Shown here in pieces: positions 31,530 to 44,890 of a stretch of 64,000 bases of DNA. The notes under the pieces were generated by a model. It was not told the origin of the DNA, searched no databases, and worked only from the letters and a program-made list of their open reading frames with translations. The stretch lies in NCBI GenBank assembly GCA_035048485.1, contig CM068583.1:70231731-70295730 (forward strand), given 5' to 3'. The position numbers were made by a program, and so were the translations under genes. Numbering within the stretch: position 1 is the first letter of the stretch; every line of letters begins with the position of its first letter. This DNA is from Pteria penguin (Eukaryota; Mollusca; Bivalvia; Pterioida; Pteriidae).

Positions 31530-31890
31530 TCGTCCTGGACTATCGACACTGTAGTAACTTCCTGGATTATCGGCACTGTTGTAACTTTCTTAAATATCGG
31601 CACTGTAGTTACTTCCTGGACTATCGACATTGTAGTAACTTTCTTGACTATCGGCACTGTAATAACTTTCTTGACTATCGGCACTGTAGTAATTTCCTTG
31701 ATTATAGACACTGTAGCAAATTCCTGGACTATCGCCACTGTAGTAACTTCCTTGACTATAGACCCTGTAGTAACTTCCTGGACTATCGCCACTGTAGTAA
31801 CTTCCTTGACTATAGACCCTGTAGTAACTTCCTGGACTATCGGCACTGTAGTAACTTCCTGGACTATCGCCACTGTAGTAACTTCCTTGT
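31530..31890. repeat. About 30-bp minisatellite
   Basis: Units of CTGTAGTAACTTCCTGGAC, then TATCGGCA, about twelve copies. The 30-bp period is a multiple of three, so open frames on both strands are artefacts. Confidence 0.9.
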
Positions 31891-32111
31891 TGTTGTTTTA
31901 AGTATCACTACCGTTCAGTCTACTTCCTAATGATCAGCAGGTCGAATTCGTATTGTTGATAACATTGTCTTTATAGGACACATATAAAAAAGCTCCTCAT
32001 ATTTTATAAGTATTTCTATGTTAAATTAAAGTAAGACTGTATCCAGTTAATTTTTATCTGTTTATCTGTTAAACCAAACGCCAATATCTGATAAATTTTT
32101 ATCTTTTTCAG

Positions 32112-32176
32112 ATCACCCTACAATAACGCTATGGATCTTGCTGTTGTCGCTGCTCCTACTTGTACTTTTTCGATGA
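32112..32176 (+). CDS. Terminal exon: C-terminal hydrophobic tail (GPI signal or TM)
   Basis: Acceptor TCTTTTTCAG. The exon completes an Asp codon with the previous exon, then encodes HPTIT and LWILLLSLLLLVLFR followed by TGA at 32174-32176. A fourteen-residue hydrophobic run ending one residue before the stop, preceded by a short polar spacer and small residues (GSSAG from the LDLa exon), is the standard layout of a GPI-attachment signal. A single-pass anchor with a one-residue tail is the alternative. Either way the product is membrane-attached with the lectin domain distal. Confidence 0.88.
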
Positions 32177-32410
32177 TTGAAAGTCAACAGTTTTTAACTG
32201 TGCACATTTGACAAGTTTAATATTATGTATCCTGATTGTTTAAATTCTTGACTTTATGTTTTAACATTGTAACATTGTTAAAAGCTTATTTTTACACCAT
32301 GCCTATTTTACTTCAGTTTCAGTTCATATGTAATTACACTAGTCAGAAATGTCCCACCCAAATATAAGACTCAATTCCTCACGTAGAGAAAATCCATGGA
32401 AATTAGAAAA

Positions 32411-32416
32411 AATAAA
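32411..32416 (+). terminator. Candidate polyadenylation signal of gene 1
   Basis: AATAAA 235 nt after the stop codon, followed by a T-rich stretch. It is the only canonical hexamer I saw in the near 3' flank. Confidence 0.45.
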
Positions 32417-33044
32417 AACTTTTTTACTCACAATTTGCTTCGCCATTCACTTATTTACTTTCAAATAATAATGTATTCATATCAGAAAATTCGATATATG
32501 TCTTGTGTCAGGTGATTTCCCTTGAATATTCTATCACCGAACTTCCTCCAAGTTCATTCAAATTGGAATTTACTGTGATTTAAAAACAGAAATCATAGAT
32601 AAATCGGCCAAAACTGTTTAAGGCTTGCAAACAGTCTTGTCGAATTTCCTGATACAGAATGAATGTGATTTGGATGTGGACAAGTGAATGACAAAGTGAA
32701 TTGTAAGTTACTACTTACTAATTTTTCGATTTTTTGATTCCCGTCGATTCTCAGTAAGTCTTCTGCTTGGGTCTGGCATTTCGGACTAGAATTACTCTAC
32801 ATTAATTTTGTTTGCAGAATTGTTGTTCATGTAGTAGTGTGTGTTGTATAAATATATGGTGAATGTCTCCGTAAGATGAATATATATTGTATACAGTGTT
32901 TCTTTAACACAGGTACATAATACGAACATTGAATACCCTTGGCAGTCTTAAGGTATCTGTGTCCCAAGCAAACTTAACAGTGCGATATGTACCATGGTGT
33001 ATCCAATTTCCATGTGAATACATTACCATACATGTACCTGGTCC

Positions 33045-36000
33045 TTTGTCACTGATGGCACTAGCATTTTCATCGCTGTCACTGATGACATTAGCATTCC
33101 TTACGTTGTCATTTATCACACTAGCATTTTCTTTGCTGTCACTGACGACACTACCATATTCCCTGCTCTCACTAACACTAGCATTCTCCCTACTGTCAGT
33201 GATGAAATTCGCATTCCCTATGCTGTCACTTGTGACACTAAAATTCTCTCCGCTATCACTGACGAAAATGACATTATCTCCGCTGTTATTGTTGAGGCTA
33301 GCATTTTCGCATCTGTCATTGACGACATTAGCATTCTTTCCACTGTCACTGACGACATTAACATTGCCTCTGCTGTCATTGTTGACGCCAGCATTTTAAC
33401 CTCCATCACTGACGACACTAGCATTGTTTTCACTATAACTGACGACACTAGGATTCTCTCCGCTGTCATTGTTGACGCTAGCATTCTCTCTGCTGTCACG
33501 GGCTACACTAGCATTCTCTTAGTTGTCACTGATGACACTACCACTGTCTCCGCTGTCAGTTATGACACTAACATTCTCGCCATTGTTTACCGATGACACT
33601 AGCATTCTCTCCGTTGTCACTGATGACATTAGCATTTGCACCACTGTCACTAATGACACTCCCATTTGCACTACTGTCACTGATGACACTCGCATTCTCG
33701 CCGTTGTCACTGTTGACGCTAGCATTCTCTCACCTGTCACTGACGACACTGGCATTTACGCCGTTGCCACTGATGACATTAACATCATCCACGCTGTCAC
33801 TGATGACACTAGCATTCTCTCCGCTGTCACTGACGACACTAGTACTAGCATTCTTGCCACTGTCACTGATGACATTAGCATTTTCGCCGCTATCAATGAC
33901 GACACTAACATACTCGCCGCTGTCACCGATGACACCAACATTCTCTTCTCTGCCACTGACGACTCTGGCATTCTCTCCGCTGTTTCTCACGACAGTACCA
34001 TTCTTTCCGCTTGTCACTGATGACACTACCACTATCTCCGCTGTCACTGACGACACTTGCATTCTTTCCATTGTCACTGACGACATTAACATTCTCTCCG
34101 CTGTCATTGTTGAGACTAGCATTTTTCTCTATTACTGACCTCACTAGCATTGTTTACACTATTACTGACGACATTAACACGCTCTCCGCTGTCTTTGTTG
34201 ATGCTAGCTATTTCGCATCTGTCACTGACGACACTTACATTCTTTCCACTGTCACTGACGACATTAACGCGCTCTCCGCTGTCACTGTTGATGCTAGCAA
34301 TTTCGCATCTGTCACTGACGACACTTGCATTGTTTTCACTATAACTGACGATACTAGGATTCTCTGTCATTGTTGACGCTAGCATTCTTACCGCTGTCAC
34401 GTGCTACACTAGCATTCTCGAGGTTGTCACTACCGCTGTCACTGATGACACTACCACTGTTTCCGCTGTCAGTGATGACACTAACATTCTCGCCATTGTC
34501 ACCGATTACACAAGCATTCTCTCCGTTGTCCCTGATGACACTTGCATTTGCACCAAAGCCACTAATGACACTCGCATTTGCTCCACTGTCATTGATGACA
34601 CTCACATTCTCGCCATTGTCACTGTTGACGCTAGCATTCTTTCAGCTGTCACTGACGACACTCGCATTTTCGCCGTTGCCACTGACGACATTAACGTTAT
34701 CCAAGCTGCCACTGATGACACTAGCATTCTCTCCGCTGTCACTGATGTCATTGACGACACTAACATACTCGCCGCTGTCACCAATGACACCAACGTTCTC
34801 TCTGCTGTTTCTGACGACAGTACCATTCTTTCCGCTTTTCACCTATGACACTACCATTATCTCTGTTATCACTGATGACGCTAGCATTCTCTCTGCTTTC
34901 ACTGATGACACCAACATTCTCTCCGCTGTCACCGGCGACAAGCATTCTCTCCGTTGACACTGAAGACTATAGAATTCTCTCTACTGTCACGGATGACACT
35001 AGCATTCTCTCCGTTGTCACTTCTCTATGTTGTAACAGATGACACAAGTGTTTTCTCTGCTGTCACTGATAACACTAGCACTCTTAACGCGGTCACTGAT
35101 GGCACTAGCATTCTCTCCGCTGTCACCGATGAATCTAGCATTCTCTCTGCTGTCACTGCTGACACTAGCATACTCTCCGCTGTCACAAGTATTTTCCCCG
35201 TTGTCATTGATGACTATATCATTCTCTCTAATGTCACTGATGACACTAGCATTCTTTCTGCTGCCACTGATGACACTTGCATTTTGTCCGTTGTCACTGT
35301 TAATAATACCATTGTCTCCGCTGTCACTGATCACACTACCACTGTCAGTGATGACACTAACATTCTCGCTATTGTCACCGATGACACTAGCATTCTCTCG
35401 GTTGTCACTGATGTCATTTGCATTTGCTCCACTGTCGCTAATGGCACTCTCACTGACGACGCTCGCATTATCGCCGTTGCCACTGACGACATCAACATCA
35501 TCCACGCTGCCACTGATGGCACTAGCATTCTTGCCACTGTCACTGATGACATTAGCATTCTCGCCGCTATCAATGACGACACTAACATACTCGCCGCTAT
35601 CACCGATGACACCAACATTACTCCTCAATGACGACTCTGGCATTCTCATCGCTCTTTCTGACGACAGTACCATTCTTTCCGCTTTTCACTTATGACACTG
35701 CCATTGTCTTTGCTGTCACTGATGACGCTAACATTCTCTCTGCTTTCACTGATGACACTTACCTTCTCTCCGTTGACACTGATGACTCTAGTATTGTGTC
35801 TGCTGTCACTGATGAAACTTGCATTCTCTCTACTGTCACTGACGACACTGGCATTTTCGCCGTTGCCACTGATGACATTAACATCATCCACGCTGTCACT
35901 GATGACACCAGCATTCTCTCCGCTGTCACTGACGACACTAGCATTCTTGCCACTGTCACTGATGACATTAGCATTTTCGCCGCTATCAATGACGACACTA

Positions 36001-38630
36001 ACATACTCGCCGCTCTCACCGATGACACCAACATTCTCTTCTCTGCCACTGACGACTCTGGCATTCTCTCCGCTGTTTCTCACGACAGTACCATTCTTTC
36101 CGCTTGTCACTTATGACACTACCACTATCTCCGCTGTCACTGACGACACTTGCATTCTTTCCATTGTCACTGACGACATTAACATTCTCTCCGCTGTCAT
36201 TGTTGAGACTAGCATTTTTAAAACCTCTATCACTGACCTCACTAGCATTGTTTATTCTATTACTGACGACATTAACACGCTCTCCGCTGTCTTTGTTGAT
36301 GCTAGCTATTTCGCATCTGTCACTGACGACACTTACATTCTTTCCACTGTCACTGACGACATTAACGCGCTCTCCGCTGTCACTGCTGATGCTAGCAATT
36401 TCGCATTTGTCACTAACGACACTTGCATTGTTTTCACTATAACTGACGATAGTAGGATTCTCTCCGCTGTCATTGTTGACGCTAGCATTCTTACCGCTGT
36501 CACGTGCTACACTAGCATTCTCGAGGTTGTCACTACCGCTGTCACTGATGACACTACCACTTGTCCGCTGTCAGTGATGACACTAACATTCTCGCCATTG
36601 TCACCGATGACACAAGCATTCTCTCCGTTGTCCCTGATGACACTTGCATTTGCACCACAGTCACTAATGACACTCGCATTTGCACCACTGTCATTGATGA
36701 CACTCACATTCTCGCCATTGTCACTGTTGACGCTAGCATTCTTTCAGCTGTCACTGACGACACTCGCATTTTCGCCGTTGCCACTGACGACATTAACGTT
36801 ATCCAAGCTGCCACTGATGACACTAGCATTCTCTCCGCTGTCACTGATGTCATTGACGACACTAACATACTCGCCGCTGTCACCAATGACACCAACGTTA
36901 TCTCTGCTGTTTCTTTCCGCTTTTCACCTATGACACTACCATTATCTCTGTTGTCACTGATGACGCTAGCATTCTCTCTGCTTTCACTGATGAAACCAAT
37001 ATTCTCTCCGCTGTCAGAGATGACACTAGCATTCTCTCCGTTGTCACTAATAACACTAGCATCCTCTCTGCTGTCACTGAAGACTATAGAATTCTCTCTA
37101 CTGTTACTGATGACGCTAGCATTCTTTCCGTGTCACTGATGACACTAGCATTCTCTCCATTGTCACAGATGACAGTGTTTTCTCGGCTGTCACTGATAAC
37201 ACTAGCATTCTCTCTGCTGTCACTGTTGACGTTAACATATTCTCCGCTGTCACCGGCGACAAGCATTCTCTCCGTTGACACTGAAGACTATAGAATTCTC
37301 TCTACTGTCACGGATGACACTAACATTCTCTCCGTTGTCACTTCTCTATGTTGTAACAGATGACACAAGTGTTTTCTCTGCTGTCACTGATAACACTAGC
37401 ACTCTTAACGCTGTCACTGATGGCACTAGCATTCTCTCCGCTGTCACCGATGAATCTAGCATTCTCTCTGTTTTTTCTCCGTTGTCACAGATGACACTAG
37501 TATTCTCTCTGCTGTCGCTGATGACACTAGCATTCTCTCTGCTGTCACTGACGACATTAGCATTCTCTCCTCTGTCACAAATGACACTAGCACTCTCTCT
37601 GCTGTCATAATGACACTAGCATTCTCTCTGCTGTCATTGATGATACTTGCATTCTCTCTGCTGTCGCTGATGACACTAGCATTCTCTCTGCTGTCACTGA
37701 CGACACTAGCATTCTCTCCTCTGTCACAAATGACACTAGCACTCTCTCTGCTGTCATAATGACACTAGCATTCTCTCTGCTGTCATTGATGATACTTGCA
37801 TTTTCTCCGTTGTCACTGATGGCACTAGCATTCTCTCCGCTGTCACTGATGACACTAGCATTATCTCTGCTAACACTAGCATACTCTATGCTGTCACCGG
37901 AGACACAGGCATTCTCTCCGTTGTCACTGACGGCACTAGCATTCTCTCTACTGTCACTGATGACAATTACATTTTATCTGTTGTCACTAATAACACTAGC
38001 ATTCTTGCCGCTATCACTGATGACAATAGCATTCCCGCTGCTGTCATTAGTAATACTTGCATTTTCTCTGTTGTCACTGATGACGATAGCATTCTCGACG
38101 CTGGCACTGTTGACACTTGTATACTCTCCGCTGTCACCGGCGACACAAGCATTCTCTCCGTTGTCACTGATGACTATAGCATTCTCTCTACTGTCACTGA
38201 TGACACTAGCATTCTCTCCGCTGTAACAGATGACACTATCACTCTCTCCGCTGTCACTAATGACACTAGCATTCTCTCTGCTGTTACTAATGATACTTGC
38301 ATTTTCTCTATTTTCACTGATGGCACTAGCATTTTCTCCTTTGTCACTGATCACACTAGCATTCTCTCTGCTGTCACTGCTGACACTAGCATACTCTCCG
38401 CTGTCACCGGCGACACAAGCATTCTCTCCGTTGTCACTGACGACACTAGCATTCTCTCTACTGTCATAAATGACACTAGCATTCTTTCTGCTGTCACTTA
38501 GTAATACTTGCATTTACCCCTTTGTCGCTGATGACACTAGCATTCTCTCTGCTGTCACTGATGACACTTACATTTTCTCCGTTGTCACTGATGGCACTAG
38601 CATTCTCTCTGCTGTCACCCATATTATATT
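33045..38630. repeat. 33-bp minisatellite, about 165 units
   Basis: The unit contains CTGTCACTGATGACACTAGC and ATTCTCTCCG. Blocks are duplicated at offsets of about 2.1 kb (for example 33980 with 36074, and 34401 with 36504) and 2.3 kb (35021 with 37342). Because 33 is a multiple of three, overlapping frames of up to 413 codons are open on both strands (an 11-residue repeat). They lack domains, and frame interruptions occur throughout. Treated as non-coding. Confidence 0.93.
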
Positions 38631-38769
38631 GTATCTACTACACTGTTCCTCTAATAACCTGGTTCACTGTCACTATACTGTGAGGAACCTTGTACACTGT
38701 CACTCCGCTAGAAACCCTTGTTCACTGTCACTCTGCTGCTATGAACCTTGTTCGTTATCATTGATAACA

Positions 38770-39840
38770 TGTGGTATTGATACTGATATAAAACAGTATT
38801 GGACATACTTTATACTACTTAAGAAACTGATTGACTGTCCCAGATTTAATATAGTATTGGACATACTGTATACTAGGAATCTGGTTAACTGTTCGTGATG
38901 TAATGTAGTACCGGACATACTGTATACAAGGAATCTGATTGGTTGTCCCAGATTTAATATAGTACCAGACATACTGTATACTAGGAATCTGATTGGTTGT
39001 CCCAGATTTAATATAGTATTGGACATACTGTATACTAGGAATGTGATTGGTTGTCCCAGATTTAATATAGTATCGGACACACTGTATACCAGAAATCTGG
39101 TTGACTGTTCCTGATATAACATCGGGCACACTGTATACTAGGAATCTGATTGGTTGTCCCAGATTTAATATAGTACCGGACACACTGTATACTAGGAATC
39201 TGATTGGTTGTCCCAGATTTAATATAGTATCGGACACACTGTATACCAGAAATCTGGTTGACTGTTCCTGATATAACATCGGGCACACTGTATACCAGGA
39301 ATCTGATTGGTTGTCCCAGATTTAATATAGTATCGGACACACTGTATACCAGAAATCCGGTTGACTGTTCCTGGTGTAACATCGGGCACACTGTATACTA
39401 GGAATCTGATTGGTTGTCCCAGATTTAATATAGTATCGGACACACCTTATACCAGAAATCTGGTTGGCTGTTCCTGATATAACATCGGGCACACTGTATA
39501 CTAGGAATCTGATTGGTTGTCCCAGATTTAATAGAGTATCGGACACACCTTATACCAGAAATCTGGTTGGCTGTTCCTGATATAATATCGGGCACACTGT
39601 ATACTAGGAATCTGATTGGTTGTCCCAGATTTAATATAGTATCGGACACACCTTATACCAGAAATCTGGTTGGCTGTTCTTGATATAACATCAGGCACAC
39701 TGTATACTAGGAATCTGATTGGTTGTCCCAGATTTAATATAGTATCGGACACACCTTATACCAGAAATCTGGTTGGCTGTTCCTGATATAATATCGGGCA
39801 CACTGTATACTAGGAATCTGATTAAGTGTCCCTGATATTG
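38770..39840. repeat. 103-bp minisatellite made of two diverged ~51-bp halves
   Basis: Each unit contains GGAATCTGATTGGTTGTCCC, AGATTTAATATAGTATCGGA and CACACTGTATACCAG, then a related half with GAAATCTGG and CTGTTCCTGATATAACATCG. About ten units. The exact 103-bp spacing is seen in repeated minus-strand frames. Confidence 0.92.
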
Positions 39841-39899
39841 TATAGCATAGGACATACTATTTACTCGTAACCTGGATCGTTCTCACTGCTATAATAAGG

Positions 39900-42800
39900 T
39901 ACTGGACTTACTAAAGACCTTATTCCCTTGTCACTAATACTATATATTATTGGACTCGCTGTACTACTAAGAATATGGTTTGCTATCGTTTATATTCAGC
40001 AGTATCAGACACACTAAGAGGTTAGGAAACTTGTTCTCCGTCTCCGACACTATTTGGTATCCCACTCGTACTCCTGTGAGTTCCGTTCTTCCGTTACTTT
40101 TGTGAAATTGGACTCGCTGCACTTCTAAGAGCCTGGTTCGCTGTCACTAACGCTGTGCAATATCAGTTTCACAGTTCTACCAGGGTAAAATTGTTTTGCT
40201 TTTATTAATGTTATGTAGTATATGACCAACTGTGCTGCTAAAACCCTAGTTCCCTGTCACTGACACTGTGAAGCAACAGACTCTCTGCACTGCTATGAAC
40301 CGTGTTCACTGTCACTGATACTATTTGGTATCAGACTCGCTGCACTGCTATGAACCGTGTTACCTGTCAATGACACCATCTGGTATCAGACTCGCTGCAC
40401 TGTTATGAACTGTGTTACCTGTCACTGATACTATTTGGTATCAAACTCGCTGCACTGCTATGAACCGTGTTACCTGTCACTGACACCGTCTGGTATCAGA
40501 CTCGCTGCACTGCTATGAACCGTGTTACCTGTCACTGACACCATCTGGTATCAGACATGCTGCACTGCTATGAACCGTGTTATCTGTCACTGACACCATC
40601 TGGTATCAGACTCGCTGCAATGCCATGAACCGTGTTACCTGTCACTGACACCATCTGGTATCAGACTCGCTGCACTGCTATGAACCGTGTTACCTGTCAC
40701 TGACACCATCTGGTATCAGACTCGCTGCACTGCCATGAACCGTGTTACCTGTCACTGATACCATCTGGTATCAGACTCGCTGCAATGCCATGAACCGTGT
40801 TATCTGTCACTGACACCATCTGGTATCAGACATGCTGCACTTTTATGAATCATGTTATCTGTCACTGACATCATCTGGTATCAGACTCGCTGCAATGCCG
40901 TAAACCGTGTTAACTGTCACTGACACCATCTACTATCAGACTCGCTGCATTGACACCACCTGCTATCAGACTCGCTGCACTGCTATGAACCGTATTACCT
41001 GTCACTGACACCATCTGGTATCAGACTCGCTGCACTGACAACATCTGGTATCAGACTCGCTGCACTGACACTACCTGGTATCAGACTCGCTGCACTGCTA
41101 TGAACCGCGTTACCTGTCACTGACACCATCTGGTATCAGACTCGCTGCACTGCTATGAACCGTGTTACCTGTCACTGACACCATCTGGTATCAGACTCGC
41201 TGCACTGCTATGAACCGTGTTACCTGTCACTGACACCATCTGGTATCAGACATGCTGCACTGTTATGAACCGTGTTACCTGTCACTGACATCATCTGGTA
41301 TCAGACTCGCTGCACTGCTATGAACCGTGTTACCTGTCACTGACACCATCTGGTATCAGACATGCTGCACTGCTATGAACCGTGTTACCTGTCACTGACA
41401 TCATCTGGTATCAGACTCGCTGCACTGTTATGAACCGTGTTACCTGTCACTGACACCATCTGGTATCAGACTCGCTGCACTGCTATAAACCGTGTTACCT
41501 GTCACTGACACCATCTGGTATCAGACTCGCTGCACTGTTATGAACCGTGTTATCTGTCACTGGCACCATCTGGTATCAGACATGCTGCACTGTTATGAAC
41601 CGTGTTATCTGTCACTGGCACCATCTGGTATCAGACTCGCTGCACTGCTATGAACCGTGTTACCTGTCACTGACACCATCTGGTATCAGACATGCTGCAC
41701 TGTTATGAACCGTGTTATCTGTCACTGACACCATCTGGTATCAGACTCGCTGCAATGCGATGAACCGTGTTACCTGTCACTGACACCATCTGGTATCAGA
41801 CTCGCTGCACTGCTATGAACCGTGTTACCTGTCACTGACACCATCTGGTATCAGACTCGCTGCACTGCCATGAACCGTGTTACCTGTCACTGATACCATC
41901 TGGTATCAGACTCGCTGCAATGCCATGAACCGTGTTATCTGTCACTGACACCATCTGGTATCAGACTCGCTCCACTGCTATGAACCGCGTTACCTGTCAC
42001 TGACACCATCTGGTATCAGACATGCTGCACTTTTATGAATCGTGTTATCTGTCACTGACATCATCTGGTATCAGACTCGCTGCAATGCCGTGAACCGTGT
42101 TAACTGTCACTGACACCATCTACTATCAGACTCGCTGCACTGACACCACCTGCTATCACACTCGCTGCTCTGCTATGAACCGTATTACCTGTCACTGACA
42201 CCATCTGGTATCAGACTCGCTGCACTGACACCATCTGGTATCAGACTCGCTGCACTGACACCACCTGGTATCAGACTCGCTGCACTGCTATGAACCGCGT
42301 TACCTGTCACTGACACCATCTACTATCAGACTCGCTGCACTGACACCACCTGGTATCAGACTCGCTGCACTGCTATGAACCGTGTTACCTGTCACTGACA
42401 CCATCTGGTATCAGACTCGCTGCACTGTTATGAACCGTGTTACCTGTCACTGACATCATCTGGTATCAGACTCGCTGCACTGCTATGAACCGTGTTACCT
42501 GTCACTGACACCATCTGGTATCAGACATGCTGCACTGCTATGAACCGTGTTACCTGTCACTGACATCATCTGGTATCAGACTCGCTGCACTGCTATGAAC
42601 CGTGTTACCTGTCACTGACACCATCTGGTATCAGACTCGCTGCACTGCTATGAACCGTGTTACCTGTCACTGACACCATCTGGTATCAGACTCGCTGCAC
42701 TGTTATGAACCGTGTTATCTGTCACTGGCACCATCTGGTATCAGACATGCTGCACTGTTATGAACCGTGTTATCTGTCACTGGCACCATCTGGTATCAGA

Positions 42801-43700
42801 CTCGCTGCACTTTTATGAACCGTGTTACCTGTCAATGACACCATCTGGTATCAGACTCGCTGCAATGCCGTGAACCGTGTTAACTGTCACTGACACCATC
42901 TACTATCAGACTCGCTGCACTGACACCACCTGGTATCAGACTCGCTGCACTGCTATGAACCGCGTTACCTGTCACTGACACCATCTGGTATCAGACTCGC
43001 TGCACTGACACCACCTGGTATCAGACTCGCTGCACTGCTATGAACCGCGTTACCTGTCACTGACACCATCTGGTATCAGACTCGCTGCACTGCTATGAAC
43101 CGTGTTACCTGTCACTGACACCATCTGGTATCAGACTCGCTGCACTGCTATGAACCGTGTTACCTGTCACTGACACCATCTGGTATCAGACTTGCTGCAC
43201 TGTTATGAACCGTGTTACCTGTCACTGACATCATCTGGTATCAGACTCGCTGCACTGCTATGAACCGTGTTACCTGTCACTGACACCATCTGGTATCAGA
43301 CATGCTGCACTGCTATGAACCGTGTTACCTGTCACTGACATCATCTGGTATCAGACTCGCTGCACTGTTATGAACCGTGTTACCTGTCACTGACACCATC
43401 TGGTATCAGACTCGCTGCACTGCTATGAACCGTGTTACCTGTCACTGACACCATCTGGTATCAGACTCGCTGCACTGTTATGAACCGTGTTATCTGTCAC
43501 TGGCACCATCTGGTATCAGACATGCTGCACTGTTATGAACCGTGTTATCTGTCACTGGCACCATCTGGTATCAGACTCGCTGCACTGGTATGAACCGTGT
43601 TATCTTTCACTGACACCATCTTGACTCGCTGCAATGCTATGAACCGTGTTACCTGTCACTGACATCATCTGGTATCAGGCATGCTGCACTGCTATGAACC
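39900..43700. repeat. 55-bp minisatellite, about 65 units
   Basis: The unit is GTGTTACCTGTCACTGACAC, CATCTGGTATCAGACTCGCT, GCACTGCTATGAACC. Partial units (TGCACTGACACCACCTGG) mark junctions that recur. Higher-order offsets of about 1190 bp (40831 with 42021) and 1940 bp (41361 with 43301) are visible. The left edge from 39900 to 40260 is diverged. Confidence 0.93.
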
Positions 43701-43704
43701 GTGT

Positions 43705-44890
43705 CCAGTCTGAACTCCTTTATCGGTCACTGGTCGTACATGTATAAGGAAACCCAGTGGGTCCAGTCTGAACTCCTATACCGGCCACTGGCCGTATAAG
43801 AAAATAAAGTGAGTCTAATCTGAACTACTATACCGACCACTGGCCGTATAACGAAACACAGTGAATCCAATCTGAACTCTTATAACGGTCACTGGCCGTA
43901 TCAGGAAATATAGTAAGTCCAATCCGAACTGATGACGCTAGCATTCTATCCGTTGTCACTGATGACACTAGCACTCTTAACGCTGTCACTGATGACACTA
44001 GCATTCTCTCTGTTGTCATTGATGTTACTTGCATTTTCTCCGTTGTCACTGATGACACTGTATGAGGAAACACAGAGAGTCCCATCTGAACTCCTATACC
44101 GGCCACTGGCCGTATAAAGAAACATAACATGCCCAATCTGAACTCCTATACCGGCCACTGGCCGTATAAAGAAACATAACATGCCCAATCTGAACTCCTA
44201 TACTGGCCACTGGCCGTATAAAGAAACATAACATGCTCAATCTGAACTCCTATAACGGCCACTGGCCGTATAAAGAAACATAACATGCCCAATCTGAACT
44301 CCTATACCGGCCACTGGCCGTATAAAGAAACATAACATGCCAAATCTGAACTCCTATACCGGCCACTGGCCGTATAAAGAAACATAACATGCTCAATCTA
44401 AACTCCTATACCGGCCACTGGCCGTATAAAGAAACATAACATGCCCAATCTGAACTCCTATACCGGCCACTGGCCGTATAAAGAAACATAACATGCCCAA
44501 TCTGAACTCCTATACCGGCCACTGGCCGTATAAAGAAACATAACATGCTCAATCTGAACTCCTATACCGGCCACTGGCCGTATAAAGAAACATAACATGC
44601 TCAATCTGAACTCCTATACCGGCCACTGGCCGTATAAAGAAACATAACATGCCCAATCTGAACTCCTATACCGGCCACTGGCCGTATAAAGAAACATAAC
44701 ATGCCCAATCTGAACTCCTATACCGGCCACTGGCCGTATAAAGAAACATAACATGCTCAATCTGAACTCCTATACTGGCCACTGGCCGTATAAAGAAACA
44801 TAACATGCTCAATCTGAACTCCTATTCTGGCCACTGGCCGTATAAAGAAACATAACATGCTCAATCTGAACTCCTATACCGGCCACTGGA
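43705..44890. repeat. 52-bp minisatellite with an internal palindrome
   Basis: The unit is AACATAACATGCCCAATCTG, AACTCCTATA, CCGGCCACTGGCCG, TATAAAGA. CGGCCA-C-TGGCCG is a perfect 6-bp-arm inverted repeat in almost every unit. About twenty units, interrupted at 43930-44060 by four units of the 33-bp family. Confidence 0.93.
43930..44060. repeat. Island of the 33-bp family inside the 52-bp array
   Basis: TGATGACGCTAGCATTC and TGATGACACTAGCATTC units identical in type to the 33045-38630 array, more than 5 kb away, flanked on both sides by 52-bp family sequence. Confidence 0.9.

Larger units (their letters stand above)
155..32416 (+). other. Gene model: SUEL lectin - 8x TSP1 - LDLa - GPI-type tail, cell-surface protein
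   Basis: A multi-exon gene assembled by eye from domain matches and splice phases. Order: non-coding exon 1 (about 155-278), exon 2 with the start codon (4767-4905), SUEL lectin exon, eight TSP1 exons, LDLa exon, terminal hydrophobic exon. From the lectin exon to the stop the exons total 1907 nt. With one base carried from the previous exon this is exactly 636 codons including the stop. All internal TSP1 exons are 171 nt with phase 1-1 introns, the classic shuffled-module arrangement. The last TSP1 exon leaves in phase 0 and the LDLa exon enters in phase 0, an independent check. Known of the families: SUEL domains bind rhamnose/galactose, and TSP1 and LDLa modules mediate extracellular adhesion or ligand binding. 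Inferred: a surface-anchored recognition or adhesion protein. I do not recognise a named orthologue. About 2 kb of coding sequence is spread over 32 kb because of minisatellites and transposons. Confidence 0.8.

Noticed and set aside
33045..38630. Overlapping open frames up to 413 codons on both strands (11-residue repeat)
   Set aside because: These are frames of a 33-bp minisatellite with many interrupting indels. No domain or signal peptide, and no splice phase logic.
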